A stretch of DNA of 64,000 bases from Rikenellaceae bacterium (lineage in GTDB: Bacteria > Bacteroidota > Bacteroidia > Bacteroidales > Rikenellaceae). Positions 25,493-33,602 of this stretch are shown here, one piece after another. Where the stretch lies: the NCBI GenBank assembly GCA_015059685.1, contig SUZW01000002.1:62001-126000 (forward strand). The letters are read 5' to 3'. The notes under the pieces are model-generated. The model searched no databases. It was given only the letters and a program-made list of their open reading frames with translations, and was not told where the DNA came from. Both the position numbers and the translations under genes were made by a program. Numbering within the stretch: position 1 is the first letter of the stretch; each line of letters opens with the position of its first letter.

Positions 25493-25686
25493 TTTGTTTT
25501 CCGAACTCCGAGCCCTTGTCAAGGCGCAACAAAATTAAGGGTTTGTAACGGCTAGTAAGGGCTAGTAAAGGGGCGCCGCAGGCCTAAATAAAAATTTCTT
25601 TAATTATCACCGCTGCGATTAAGCCGAGTGCAGAGGCTGCTTGCAGACTTTGCCGAGGCGGAGCAGTGAAGACCGAAGGTCAATTG
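25493..25686 (-). repeat. Intergenic repeat block with inverted copy of 17512-17590
   Basis: Bases 25493-25568 are a near-identical inverted copy of 17512-17590, again immediately upstream of a gene in the same relative orientation. The rest holds 'GCGCCGCAGGCCTAAA' (also at 48078), a stretch with 17 bases (25632-25648) that recur inverted at 40066-40082, and AATTGTCA units. No gene was seen here. Confidence 0.8.
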
Positions 25687-26538
25687 TCAATTGTCAATTT
25701 GAAAACTCCGCTTTCTGTTTTCCGTTATTTTTGATGTTAGTGGATATTTCAGTCCCTCGTAGCGACGGAGGTAGGCACGCACCTCTCCGACACGCACGGG
25801 CGAGGCGAGCATAACGGGTATCTTGTTGTCATCCTCGGTAATCCAGATAAAAAACTCCGTGCCATCGGTAAACGAAAACTCCTCGGAGGAGCCTATCGTG
25901 CAGGCAAACTTCATCGTCGCAAAACGCCCCGTGCGAGGCACTTTCACCGTGTCACGCTCGATAAAGCGGTAGCGCAGGTGGCGAATAGTATCCTCCAGCA
26001 CCATATCGAGGCGGTGGGGCTCACCCTCACGGAATGAGTTGAGGTCCACCGAGCGCAGGTTGAAGTAGAGCGATATGGCATCCATACTCTCGGGTGTGAG
26101 CTTCATCGTCTTGGTGCGAGGCTTATCCTGTCGCTTCTGCGCCCAGGTGTGCACCTTCATTGCACCCCAATCGTAGCGGTAGATGCTGCGGAAGGTGTAT
26201 CTATCCTCCTTCAAGTCGCTCTCGAAGCGTTGTGTCTTTTTCGACTCCTTGTCCACCCATATAGTATAGGTGTCGTTCATATCAAAGAACCAACGGAAAA
26301 ATGGCAGCGTGCGACCATTGCCCGTGATGCGATATACATCCCTGCCACCGAGCGTGTCGAGAGAGGTTGATACGGTGACCTCGCCAACCTCGGTGTTGGG
26401 TATCAGCTTGGCACGATAGGCGGCACGATAGTAGAGCTTCTCGCCATCCTGAAAAACCTGTGCCGAGCTGGTCGCTACCCCTGCAACGAGGAGTATCGCA
26501 AAAATCGCACCTTTTATATATCTGTTCACAATTTTCAT
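25687..26538 (-). CDS. DUF3108 domain protein, exported
   Basis: A 283-residue protein with a Sec signal peptide (residues 1-26, 'ILLVAGVATSSA'). The rest is beta-rich with features of DUF3108: 'LYYRAAYRAKLIPNTEVGE' near 33, 'DTYTIWVDKES' near 87 and 'TEFFIWITEDDNKIPV' near 228. The family is found widely in Gram-negative bacteria; its role is unknown, although the fold suggests binding of a lipid or outer-membrane component. It follows recG by 32 bases and is probably co-transcribed. Confidence 0.8.
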   Translation of the reverse strand: MKIVNRYIKGAIFAILLVAGVATSSAQVFQDGEKLYYRAAYRAKLIPNTEVGEVTVSTSLDTLGGRDVYRITGNGRTLPFFRWFFDMNDTYTIWVDKESKKTQRFESDLKEDRYTFRSIYRYDWGAMKVHTWAQKRQDKPRTKTMKLTPESMDAISLYFNLRSVDLNSFREGEPHRLDMVLEDTIRHLRYRFIERDTVKVPRTGRFATMKFACTIGSSEEFSFTDGTEFFIWITEDDNKIPVMLASPVRVGEVRAYLRRYEGLKYPLTSKITENRKRSFQIDN

Positions 26539-26570
26539 CTGTTCTTAAAACGCTTGCGTTGAGGAATTTA

Positions 26571-28688
26571 TTATGAAATCTCCGAAAAATCGGTTTTGTG
26601 TTCGGGTGCGTAGCGGTCACGCAACTCTCGTAGCACAAGGTGGTCGGGGTGCGAAAGCGATGCATCTACGCCCAATATCTGAATGGCCAACTCCTGCGCC
26701 AACTGCAAAATCTGGTTGTCGTAGGTCGGGTTGGCAATCTTCAAGTCGAAGGCCTCGCCACTCTGCATCGTGCCGTTTATATCGCCTGCACCTCGCAGTT
26801 TCAAATCGAGTTCCGCCAACTCGAAGCCATCGGTCGTCTGGCACATCGCCTCCAAGCGTTTGCTCGACTCCTTCGACAGCTTCTCATCCGACATCAACAC
26901 GCAGTAGGACTGCTCTGAGCCACGACCTACACGACCTCGCAGCTGGTGCAACTGCGCCAAGCCAAAACGCTCGGCCGACTCGATAACAATAACGGTCGCA
27001 TTCGGCACATCGACACCCACCTCAATAACCGAGGTTGCGACCAAAATATCCGCCTGCCCATTTTTGAACTCCTCCATCGCCTGCTGTTTGAGTTCGGGCT
27101 TCATCTTGCCGTGGCAGACCGCAACCTTATATTTTGGCAGCGGAAAATCGCGCACAATAGCGTCGAAGCCCTCCTGCAACGATAGGTAGTCCATCTTCTC
27201 GGACTCGGCAATCAACGGATAGACCACATAAATCTGTCGCCCTCGCTCAATCTGCTTGCGCATAAAGTTCTGCAACGACAATCGTGCCGACTCGAAGTAG
27301 TGGTAGGTCTTTATCGGCTGACGACCAGGAGGCAAACCCTTAATAATCGACACATCGAGGTCGCCATACAGGGTCATTGCCAAAGTGCGAGGAATAGGCG
27401 TTGCGGTCATCACAAGGATATGCGGAGGTTGCGCATTTTTGGTCCACAATCGTGCCCTCTGCTCAACGCCAAAGCGGTGTTGCTCGTCAATTATCACAAG
27501 TCCCAAATTCGAGAACTGCACCCTATCCTCAATCAGGGCGTGTGTTCCGACCAAAATATCTATCTCGCCCGCCTCCAATGCGGCTAAAATCTCTCGGCGC
27601 TCCTTCGCTTTGGTTGTTCCCGTAAGTATTGCGATGCGCACCAGCACACCCTCGCACATCTTCGTCATCGAGGCGTAGTGCTGGCGTGCCAAAATCTCGG
27701 TCGGCACCATCATGCACGACTGGAAGCCGTTATCGCCCGCCAACAACATCGACAACAACGCCACCACAGTCTTACCACTGCCGACATCACCCTGCAAAAG
27801 TCTATTCATCTGCACGCCCGACACGGTATCTTGGCGAATATCACGCACCGCCTGCTTCTGACCCTCGGTCAAGTCGAAAGGTAACTTCGTGTGGTAGAAG
27901 GTGTTGAACTTGTCGCCCACCTTCGGGAAGAAGAAACCATCTCTGCGCCCTGTACGCTCCGACCTGCGAGCCTGAATGTTCAACTGAATACCGAACAACT
28001 CGTCAAATTTCAGGCGATATTGCGCCTGTCGCAACTTCTCGGGCGACTGCGGAAAGTGGATATTGTAGAGTGCCTCTTCGAGCGACATCAAGCCATACTT
28101 GCGCACGATATATTCGGGCATATAGTCGTGGATATGGTTGCGCACAACACCCCACAACGAGCAGACGATATTGTATAAACCCTTGCCACCGAGCGTGGTC
28201 GAGAGCTTCTCGGTTGTGGAGTAGATACCCTGCAGGCCACTCTCAACCTTACGAGAGAGCGCTTTTTCGACAACCTCGATTTCGGGGTGCACCATCGAAA
28301 GCTCGCCACGGAAGAAGGAAGGGCGACCAAAGACGATATATTCACGATTAGGCTCGATAATCTTCTCAATCCACTTCACGCCACGGAACCAAATCAACTC
28401 CACACGCCCCGTATCATCGGCGCAATAGACCGAGAAACGCTGCTTGCGCCCCTCGCCCGCAAAGGCTTTGCCGAGAACTCGGACACGGAGTTGGATATAG
28501 GCGGAGGCGTTATCTTCGGTCACCTCACGCACTTTGTAGGTGCGGGAGCGGTCGATGTAGCGGAATGGGAAGTGGTAGAGCATATCACGCATAGTGACGA
28601 TGCCAAGCTCCTTCTCGAGCAACTTGGCACGCACCTCGCCCACGCCCTGCACAAACTTTATCGAATTATCGAGGATAGTACTTCCCAT
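26571..28688 (-). CDS. recG: ATP-dependent DNA helicase RecG
   Basis: A 705-residue superfamily 2 helicase. The N-terminal wedge/OB part covers about residues 1-260 and the helicase core follows with Walker A 'GDVGSGKTVVA' near 302, the DExH box 'IIDEQHRFGVEQRA' near 400, 'TATPIPRTLA' near 433 and motif VI 'QLRGRVGRGSEQSYC' near 590. RecG remodels stalled replication forks and branch-migrates Holliday junctions. Its ATG lies four bases behind a TATCTTTG box, so its mRNA is probably leaderless. Confidence 0.96.
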   Translation of the reverse strand: MGSTILDNSIKFVQGVGEVRAKLLEKELGIVTMRDMLYHFPFRYIDRSRTYKVREVTEDNASAYIQLRVRVLGKAFAGEGRKQRFSVYCADDTGRVELIWFRGVKWIEKIIEPNREYIVFGRPSFFRGELSMVHPEIEVVEKALSRKVESGLQGIYSTTEKLSTTLGGKGLYNIVCSLWGVVRNHIHDYMPEYIVRKYGLMSLEEALYNIHFPQSPEKLRQAQYRLKFDELFGIQLNIQARRSERTGRRDGFFFPKVGDKFNTFYHTKLPFDLTEGQKQAVRDIRQDTVSGVQMNRLLQGDVGSGKTVVALLSMLLAGDNGFQSCMMVPTEILARQHYASMTKMCEGVLVRIAILTGTTKAKERREILAALEAGEIDILVGTHALIEDRVQFSNLGLVIIDEQHRFGVEQRARLWTKNAQPPHILVMTATPIPRTLAMTLYGDLDVSIIKGLPPGRQPIKTYHYFESARLSLQNFMRKQIERGRQIYVVYPLIAESEKMDYLSLQEGFDAIVRDFPLPKYKVAVCHGKMKPELKQQAMEEFKNGQADILVATSVIEVGVDVPNATVIVIESAERFGLAQLHQLRGRVGRGSEQSYCVLMSDEKLSKESSKRLEAMCQTTDGFELAELDLKLRGAGDINGTMQSGEAFDLKIANPTYDNQILQLAQELAIQILGVDASLSHPDHLVLRELRDRYAPEHKTDFSEIS

Positions 28689-28692
28689 ACTA

Positions 28693-28700
28693 CAAAGATA
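28693..28700 (-). promoter_or_regulatory. TATCTTTG promoter box of recG, 4 bases before ATG
   Basis: A perfect -7 box on the minus strand separated from the recG ATG by TAGT only. Confidence 0.78.
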
Positions 28701-28701
28701 T

Positions 28702-28827
28702 AAAAAATCGTTCTGATTGGCAAATTTTGCACAAATCTTCAGTAGCCGAGTTCCTCACATACGCATAGTATGCTCCGGACTCGGCTCTTTGCTTTGCACA
28801 AAATTTCCTCAATCATTGACGATTTTT
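28702..28827 (+). repeat. Nested palindromic element, copy 2
   Basis: Outer arms start with AAAAAATCGTTCTGATTG and end with CAATCATTGACGATTTTTT. The inner hairpin is GCCGAGT-TCCTCA-CATAC-GCATA-GTATG-CTCCGG-ACTCGGC. It abuts the recG promoter. Confidence 0.8.
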
Positions 28828-28835
28828 TGGGTGGA

Positions 28836-29320
28836 GGAACTCTGGAGGGTGTCGGGGCGCAGGTGAATTAGGGTCGTTAGAGGCGTTAGGGGCGTTAGAG
28901 GTGCGCTTGAGGGTTTAGGTTGTCGGAACTCTGAAGGTGGTCGGGGCGCAGGGAGAAATGGGGACGCCAACAAGTTGGCTATCTGGGGGCGCTCCCGATG
29001 GTCGCTTGTTGGGGACGCTGACTGTCAGTCAGCTATTTGGGGTGCGCTTAAAGTAATTGTCAATTGTCAATTTATTTTTTTGCGCCTCCCCATAAAGCAA
29101 TCTCCGATTGCGCCCCCATTAAGGGCGGAACGCCCGCCCCCATAAAGCAGTCGCAGACTGCGCCCCCAAAACACAGCGCAAAGTAAAGAAGGCGCTATAC
29201 CCTTACTGGCCCTTAATAGCCCTTACTGGCCCTTACTGGCCGTTATCAGATTGCGCCAACTCTCAACTCTCCTCTTTTTTTGAAATTTCTCTCGTCTCTC
29301 GTCTTTTGTCTTTCGTCTTT
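28836..29320 (+). repeat. Repeat island: nonamers, hairpin array, decamers, TCGTCTC
   Basis: No gene is visible in this 485-base stretch. It contains two ACTCTG[GA]AGG...GGGGCGCAGG motifs flanking GGCGTTAGG nonamers, an array of small hairpins with different stems (for example GCCAAC-AA-GTTGGC, GCTGACT-GTC-AGTCAGC, GCAATC-TCC-GATTGC, GGGCG-GAA-CGCCC, GCAGTC-GCA-GACTGC), AATTGTCA units, and from 29178 an inverted copy of 17405-17515 with decamers and TCGTCTC heptamers. Confidence 0.8.
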
Positions 29321-29324
29321 TTAT

Positions 29325-29332
29325 TATCTTTG
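29325..29332 (+). promoter_or_regulatory. TATCTTTG promoter box of ispG, 4 bases before ATG
   Basis: A perfect -7 box followed by TGGT and then ATG 29337. It lies directly behind a TCGTCTC heptamer array. Confidence 0.78.
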
Positions 29333-29336
29333 TGGT

Positions 29337-30815
29337 ATGAATTTGACAAAGTACATACGCAGAGCAAGCCACGAGGTCAAAATTGGCACAACCATCATAG
29401 GTGGCGACACTCCGATTGCCGTGCAGTCGATGACAAATACAGCCACTGCCGATGTGGAGGCGAGTGTGGCGCAAATTGAGCGCATTGCCGATGCAGGTGC
29501 GCCCATTGTACGCCTTACGGCACAGGGTAAAAAGGAGGGTGAAGCCCTATGCAACATTGTTGCACAGGTGCGTCGAGATGGCTATCCGACAGCGATTGTG
29601 GCGGATATTCACTTCGTTCCCGAGATTGCATCTATTGCTGCCGAGTCGGTCGATAAGGTGCGCATCAACCCTGGCAACTACCGCACAAGCGGTGGTGAGT
29701 TGGAGGCGCTAATCGCAAAATGTCGCAAGCGTGGTGTAGCGTTGCGCATAGGCGTTAATCACGGCTCGTTGGCTCGTCATATTATCGACCGACTTGGTGA
29801 TACCCCTGCCGGAATGGTTGAGTCGGCAATGGAGTTTTTAAGAATTTGTGTCAGGGAGCAGTTCGACCAAGTGGTCGTTTCGATGAAGTCGAGCAACACC
29901 CGTGTTATGGTTCACGCCTACCGCCTTTTGGTTGAGGCGATGGAGCGTGAGGGGATGTCGTTCCCTATTCACCTTGGCGTTACCGAGGCGGGTAACGGCA
30001 TCGAGGGCAGAATAAAGAGTGCCGTAGGCATTGGCGCACTCTTGGCCGATGGCGTGGGCGACACAATTCGTGTCTCGCTGACCGAAGCCCCCGAAAATGA
30101 GGTGCCCGTAGCGCAGATGTTGGTTGAGCATTTCCAAAGTCGTGAGGGCAAATTTGAGGTTTTGCACCCCGAGCGTTACTCTCCGACAGAGTATCGTCGT
30201 CGTACCTCGGCACCGATTGTGGCGCACAGCGAGATTACCGATGAATATATTGTGGTCGATGCCGTAAGCGGAAACCCTACAGCCGAGTGGCGTGCTGCAA
30301 TTCTCAATCGTGAGGATGATGCGCCCGTTGTTATCCGTCGCCACTACGAGGGCACAAAGGAGGAGGTTGCCGTGCGTGCCGCAGCCGATATGGGGCAGTT
30401 GTTGCTTGATGGTTTGGCAGATGGAGTGTGGATAGATGCACCGCAGATAGCCGAAAAGGAGTTGCACGAGGTGGAGTTGATGATATTGCAGGCCTCCCGT
30501 GCAAGATTTTCGCATACCGAGTATATTGCCTGCCCTTCGTGCGGTCGTACCCTATATAATATTGAGCAGGCGTTGGCAGATATCAAGGCTCGCACCTCGC
30601 ACCTCAAAGGTCTGAAAATTGGCGTTATGGGTTGCATTGTAAATGGCCCGGGCGAGATGGCGGATGCCGACTACGGCTATGTCGGAGCAGGCGCAGGACG
30701 CATTTCGCTCTACAAGGGCAAGGAGTGTGTCGAGCGCAATATCCCGCAAGAGGAGGCACTCGAACACCTTATAGCTCTCATCAAAGCAAACGGAGATTGG
30801 AAAGAGAGCGAATAA
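29337..30815 (+). CDS. ispG: 4-hydroxy-3-methylbut-2-enyl-diphosphate synthase (IspG)
   Basis: A 492-residue iron-sulfur enzyme of the MEP isoprenoid pathway. The TIM-barrel part includes 'IAVQSMTNTATADV' near residue 26 and 'VRINPGNY' near 110. Residues of roughly 275-395 form the insertion domain seen in plant, chlamydial and Bacteroidota enzymes. The C-terminal 4Fe-4S domain has Cys ligands in 'IACPSCGRTLYN' near 400 and 'GCIVNGPGEMADADYGYVG' near 433. The ATG at 29337 is chosen because of the box four bases upstream; the extra ORF-track codons are repeat. Its stop codon lies inside a 19-base palindrome arm. Confidence 0.95.
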   Translation: MNLTKYIRRASHEVKIGTTIIGGDTPIAVQSMTNTATADVEASVAQIERIADAGAPIVRLTAQGKKEGEALCNIVAQVRRDGYPTAIVADIHFVPEIASIAAESVDKVRINPGNYRTSGGELEALIAKCRKRGVALRIGVNHGSLARHIIDRLGDTPAGMVESAMEFLRICVREQFDQVVVSMKSSNTRVMVHAYRLLVEAMEREGMSFPIHLGVTEAGNGIEGRIKSAVGIGALLADGVGDTIRVSLTEAPENEVPVAQMLVEHFQSREGKFEVLHPERYSPTEYRRRTSAPIVAHSEITDEYIVVDAVSGNPTAEWRAAILNREDDAPVVIRRHYEGTKEEVAVRAAADMGQLLLDGLADGVWIDAPQIAEKELHEVELMILQASRARFSHTEYIACPSCGRTLYNIEQALADIKARTSHLKGLKIGVMGCIVNGPGEMADADYGYVGAGAGRISLYKGKECVERNIPQEEALEHLIALIKANGDWKESE

Positions 30816-30927
30816 AAAGCGAATTTTTGCGTTACGCTTCGGTCGTTGAGTTCCTCACATACGCCAAGTATGCTCCGGACTCAACGCCTCGCAAGCCTTG
30901 AACTTCATCTTTTTATTCGCTCTCTTT
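30801..30927 (+). repeat. Nested palindromic element, copy 3, overlapping ispG stop
   Basis: The outer arms AAAGAGAGCGAATAAAAAG and CTTTTTATTCGCTCTCTTT are perfect 19-base complements; the left arm contains the last codons and TAA of ispG. The inner hairpin is GTTGAGT-TCCTCA-CATAC-GCCAA-GTATG-CTCCGG-ACTCAAC. It may act as the ispG terminator. Confidence 0.82.
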
Positions 30928-30944
30928 GGAGATTATTTTTAACT

Positions 30945-30986
30945 AAAAAAGCTAATGGCCAATGGCTAATGGCTAATGGCGAAAAG
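30945..30986 (+). repeat. TAATGGC heptamer array providing the start of the next gene
   Basis: AAAAAAGC(TAATGGC CAATGGC TAATGGC TAATGGC)GAAAAGC. The ATG of the fourth unit is the first ATG in the frame of the WbqC-like gene. Confidence 0.85.
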
Positions 30987-31602
30987 CAAAAAAGGTATGG
31001 TTGTTTTACCACTAACATATTGGGGTTCGATTGAGCATTTTGCCAACCTTTTGCGGGGTGGCGAGGAGGCTGTTATCGACCTTGGCGAAAACTATGTGAA
31101 ACGCTCGGAGCGCAACCGCACCGAGATTGTTACGCCTACGGGCGGAATGGTTTTGTCGGTGCCGCTCATTAAAGCAAACCGCCCTCGAACACCTATGCAA
31201 AAAATTTGCATAGATAACTCAAGGCGTTGGCAGCACCAACATTGGGTGGCAATTCTCTCGGCTTATCGTTCTTCGCCCTATTTCGACTATATTGCCGACC
31301 GCATAGCCCCGATTTATGAGCGCAAGTGGGACTCTCTCGTCGAGCTAAATCGTGAAATTTTGCAGGCGGAGTTCGATATTCTCGGCATTGAGCCGAAGCA
31401 CCGCTTCTCGGAGCTCTACATCGAGCCGAGCGAAGATTTAACAGACCTCCGCAACAAAAAAAGAGAGAGCCGTTTCTGCTCTCCCCAATATTTCCAGCTC
31501 TTTATGGACCGCACCCCCTTTGTCGCCAACGCTTCGATGCTCGACCTGCTGATGTGCGAGGGGCGTGAGGCTATCAGCGTTTTGGATAGCTGCCGATTGT
31601 AA
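30976..31602 (+). CDS. WbqC family protein
   Basis: A 208-residue soluble protein of the WbqC family, recognised from 'PLTYWGSIEHFANLL' near residue 12, 'CIDNSRRWQHQHWVAI' near 78 and 'SPYFDYIAD' near 100. Family members are found in O-antigen clusters and elsewhere and are thought to act in sugar-nucleotide or amino-sugar chemistry, but the reaction is not established. The first ATG (30976) belongs to the heptamer repeat; Met8 (ATG 30997) is an equally possible start. Its 3' end overlaps the end of the convergent GH2-like gene by 29 bases. Confidence 0.72.
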   Translation: MAKSKKGMVVLPLTYWGSIEHFANLLRGGEEAVIDLGENYVKRSERNRTEIVTPTGGMVLSVPLIKANRPRTPMQKICIDNSRRWQHQHWVAILSAYRSSPYFDYIADRIAPIYERKWDSLVELNREILQAEFDILGIEPKHRFSELYIEPSEDLTDLRNKKRESRFCSPQYFQLFMDRTPFVANASMLDLLMCEGREAISVLDSCRL

Positions 31603-33523
31603 GCGTCATCTCGTCGCTCTTATCCCCAACCGATACTTTAATATCGTTTATACCCTTCAAGGTGAGGGTGTCGGTGCGATATACTGTGCGGGCGACATTC
31701 TCGCACGCCACGGTATCGCCATTTATGGTCATCGTAGGTCTGCCCACCGACGAGAATACGGTGATGGAGTGTTTGTCGCAAGTGCGGACACCTCTATCCT
31801 TTGAGACGATATGCAGTGTCGGAGTGCGACGGTTCCACAGCGACTTGTAGAGGTGGAAGATATCCTTACGCTCACGATGGGTTACATCCACAAGGCCTGT
31901 GGTGCGCTGACCGCAAGCGTGGCGCAGTGAGCCAAAGTCGAACATCGAGTTCACCCAAACACCCCAGAACAACCCCTCGTCGATAAGGCGTGTATAGCCC
32001 TCGTGGAAGAGAAGCTGTTTCTGCTCGAGGGCTCGGTTTGGTGTCTCGGCCTGTCCCGAGAAGTCGTCACCATAGCATACGCCTTGGCGCAGATGGCCCC
32101 AATTGTTGCGGAGCGCACCCTGCCACAAGTCGAGGTCGGAGATTGCACCCTTGCTCCACCCCGTAGCCTGGTGCCACACGATAAGGTCGGTGATAAAGTT
32201 GATGTCGCCATCCTGGTTGCTCAATGCCACCGTAGGGCGTGAAGCATCGAGCTGCTTGGCCGTATTGTTCAGCATACGGATATAGTTGAGTTGCGGTTTG
32301 GCATTGCCTCGCAACATCGAAAAGATACCCCACATTGCAACCGATGGGTGGTTGATATTCTGCAGCACAATCTCGTGCAGCTGCTCGATGCCGTTCTCCT
32401 CGAAGCGCTCGGTAGCGTAGTAGGCGATATCGCTGAAGAATGGCGAACGGGTAAAAGGAACATCTACCCACGCCAAGATGCCGAGGCGGTCGCACTCGTC
32501 ATAGAGGTATTGGGCGTGTGGTGCCGTTGCCGAGTGTATGGCGTTGGCTCCGAGCTCTCGCACAAGGGCGATGTCGGAGTTGTACTCACGCTTGGTGAGA
32601 GCATTACCTACCGAGGCTTGGTCGTGGTGCAGCGTGACACCATGGATGCGTATGCGACGGCCATTTATGGTGAGTTTCGTCTCGGCGTCCACCTCAATCT
32701 TGCGGAAGCCCGTAGTGACCTCGACCATATCGTTGCCCACGGTGACCCGCACCTTGTAGAGGCGAGGTTGTGCAGGTGACCACAACTCGGGGTTCTCGAT
32801 AGTGAAAGGTAGCGAAAAGAGTTTGCCATCGAGTTTGGTCTTCACACTCTTCGAGAGCGACACATAACCATCGGGGGCCACGAAGTCGATATTTACCAGA
32901 CAGGTGCTCTCCTTGCGCCCTGCAAGAGCGATATCGACATATCCTGCAACTCGCTCCTTGGCGACCTCGGTTTGGTGTATCATCACACCCTCGGTGCCGT
33001 AGTAGAGTGGTGATATGGTGGTCTGCTCGGTGACGATAAGTTCGACATCACGATAGATGCCGCCATAGGCGTTATCTTCGGTAGAGGTTGGCAACACATC
33101 GTTGCGCATAGCGTTGCTCACAACCACGAGCAACGAGTTGTTGTAGCCATACGATACGAGGTCGGTAATCTCCACGGCAAAGGCGGTATATCCGCCATGG
33201 TGGTTACCTGCGTGGTGGCCATTTACGAAGATGTCGGCAACACTCTGCACACCGCCAAAGCGCAAAAAGAGTCGCTTGCCTCGCCACTCGGCAGGTATCT
33301 GCAACGAGTGTTGGTAGTTGGCCGTGGTTTGGCAATAGAGGCTTGCGTTGGTCGCAGCCTCGGCGTTCCAGGTGTGCGGAAGGGTTATCTCACGGGCGTT
33401 GTCGCTCGAATTCTCTTCGGTGAAAAAGAATTTCCAATTATCGTTCAGAACATAGACCTCTCGTGCGGAAATGGTTGAAAATCCGCATATTAGGAGAGCG
33501 ATGTAGATAAAAAATCTCTTCAT
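31574..33523 (-). CDS. GH2-like protein lacking the usual catalytic glutamates
   Basis: A 649-residue exported protein starting at ATG 33523 with a signal peptide ('IALLICGFSTISA'); the 34 extra codons of the ORF track precede the promoter. Domains follow GH2 order: sugar-binding jelly roll (about 20-170), Ig-like (about 175-275), TIM barrel (280-600). The barrel is recognisable ('INGRRIRIHGVTLHHDQ', 'LGANAIHSATAPH'), but the acid/base site, normally N-E after 'NHPSV.MW', reads 'NHPSVAMWGIFSMLRGN', and no Glu is seen at the expected nucleophile strand ('CYGDDFSGQA'). It may be an inactive carbohydrate-binding relative, or use other residues. A beta-galactosidase-type activity should not be assumed. 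Confidence 0.8.
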   Translation of the reverse strand: MKRFFIYIALLICGFSTISAREVYVLNDNWKFFFTEENSSDNAREITLPHTWNAEAATNASLYCQTTANYQHSLQIPAEWRGKRLFLRFGGVQSVADIFVNGHHAGNHHGGYTAFAVEITDLVSYGYNNSLLVVVSNAMRNDVLPTSTEDNAYGGIYRDVELIVTEQTTISPLYYGTEGVMIHQTEVAKERVAGYVDIALAGRKESTCLVNIDFVAPDGYVSLSKSVKTKLDGKLFSLPFTIENPELWSPAQPRLYKVRVTVGNDMVEVTTGFRKIEVDAETKLTINGRRIRIHGVTLHHDQASVGNALTKREYNSDIALVRELGANAIHSATAPHAQYLYDECDRLGILAWVDVPFTRSPFFSDIAYYATERFEENGIEQLHEIVLQNINHPSVAMWGIFSMLRGNAKPQLNYIRMLNNTAKQLDASRPTVALSNQDGDINFITDLIVWHQATGWSKGAISDLDLWQGALRNNWGHLRQGVCYGDDFSGQAETPNRALEQKQLLFHEGYTRLIDEGLFWGVWVNSMFDFGSLRHACGQRTTGLVDVTHRERKDIFHLYKSLWNRRTPTLHIVSKDRGVRTCDKHSITVFSSVGRPTMTINGDTVACENVARTVYRTDTLTLKGINDIKVSVGDKSDEMTLTIGSYPKR

Positions 33524-33542
33524 AATACAAGCAATATAGGTA

Positions 33543-33550
33543 CAAAGATA
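33543..33550 (-). promoter_or_regulatory. TATCTTTG promoter box of the GH2-like gene
   Basis: A perfect -7 box on the minus strand, 19 bases before ATG 33523. Confidence 0.75.
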
Positions 33551-33602
33551 GGAATTTGTAAAATAAATTGCTAACTTCGTGCGGATATTTGAACATAAAA
33601 CG

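Noticed and set aside
28702-29336. Insertion sequence between recG and ispG
   Set aside because: No transposase ORF, no terminal inverted repeats framing the region as a whole and no target duplication; the content is the same set of small repeats seen in other gaps.
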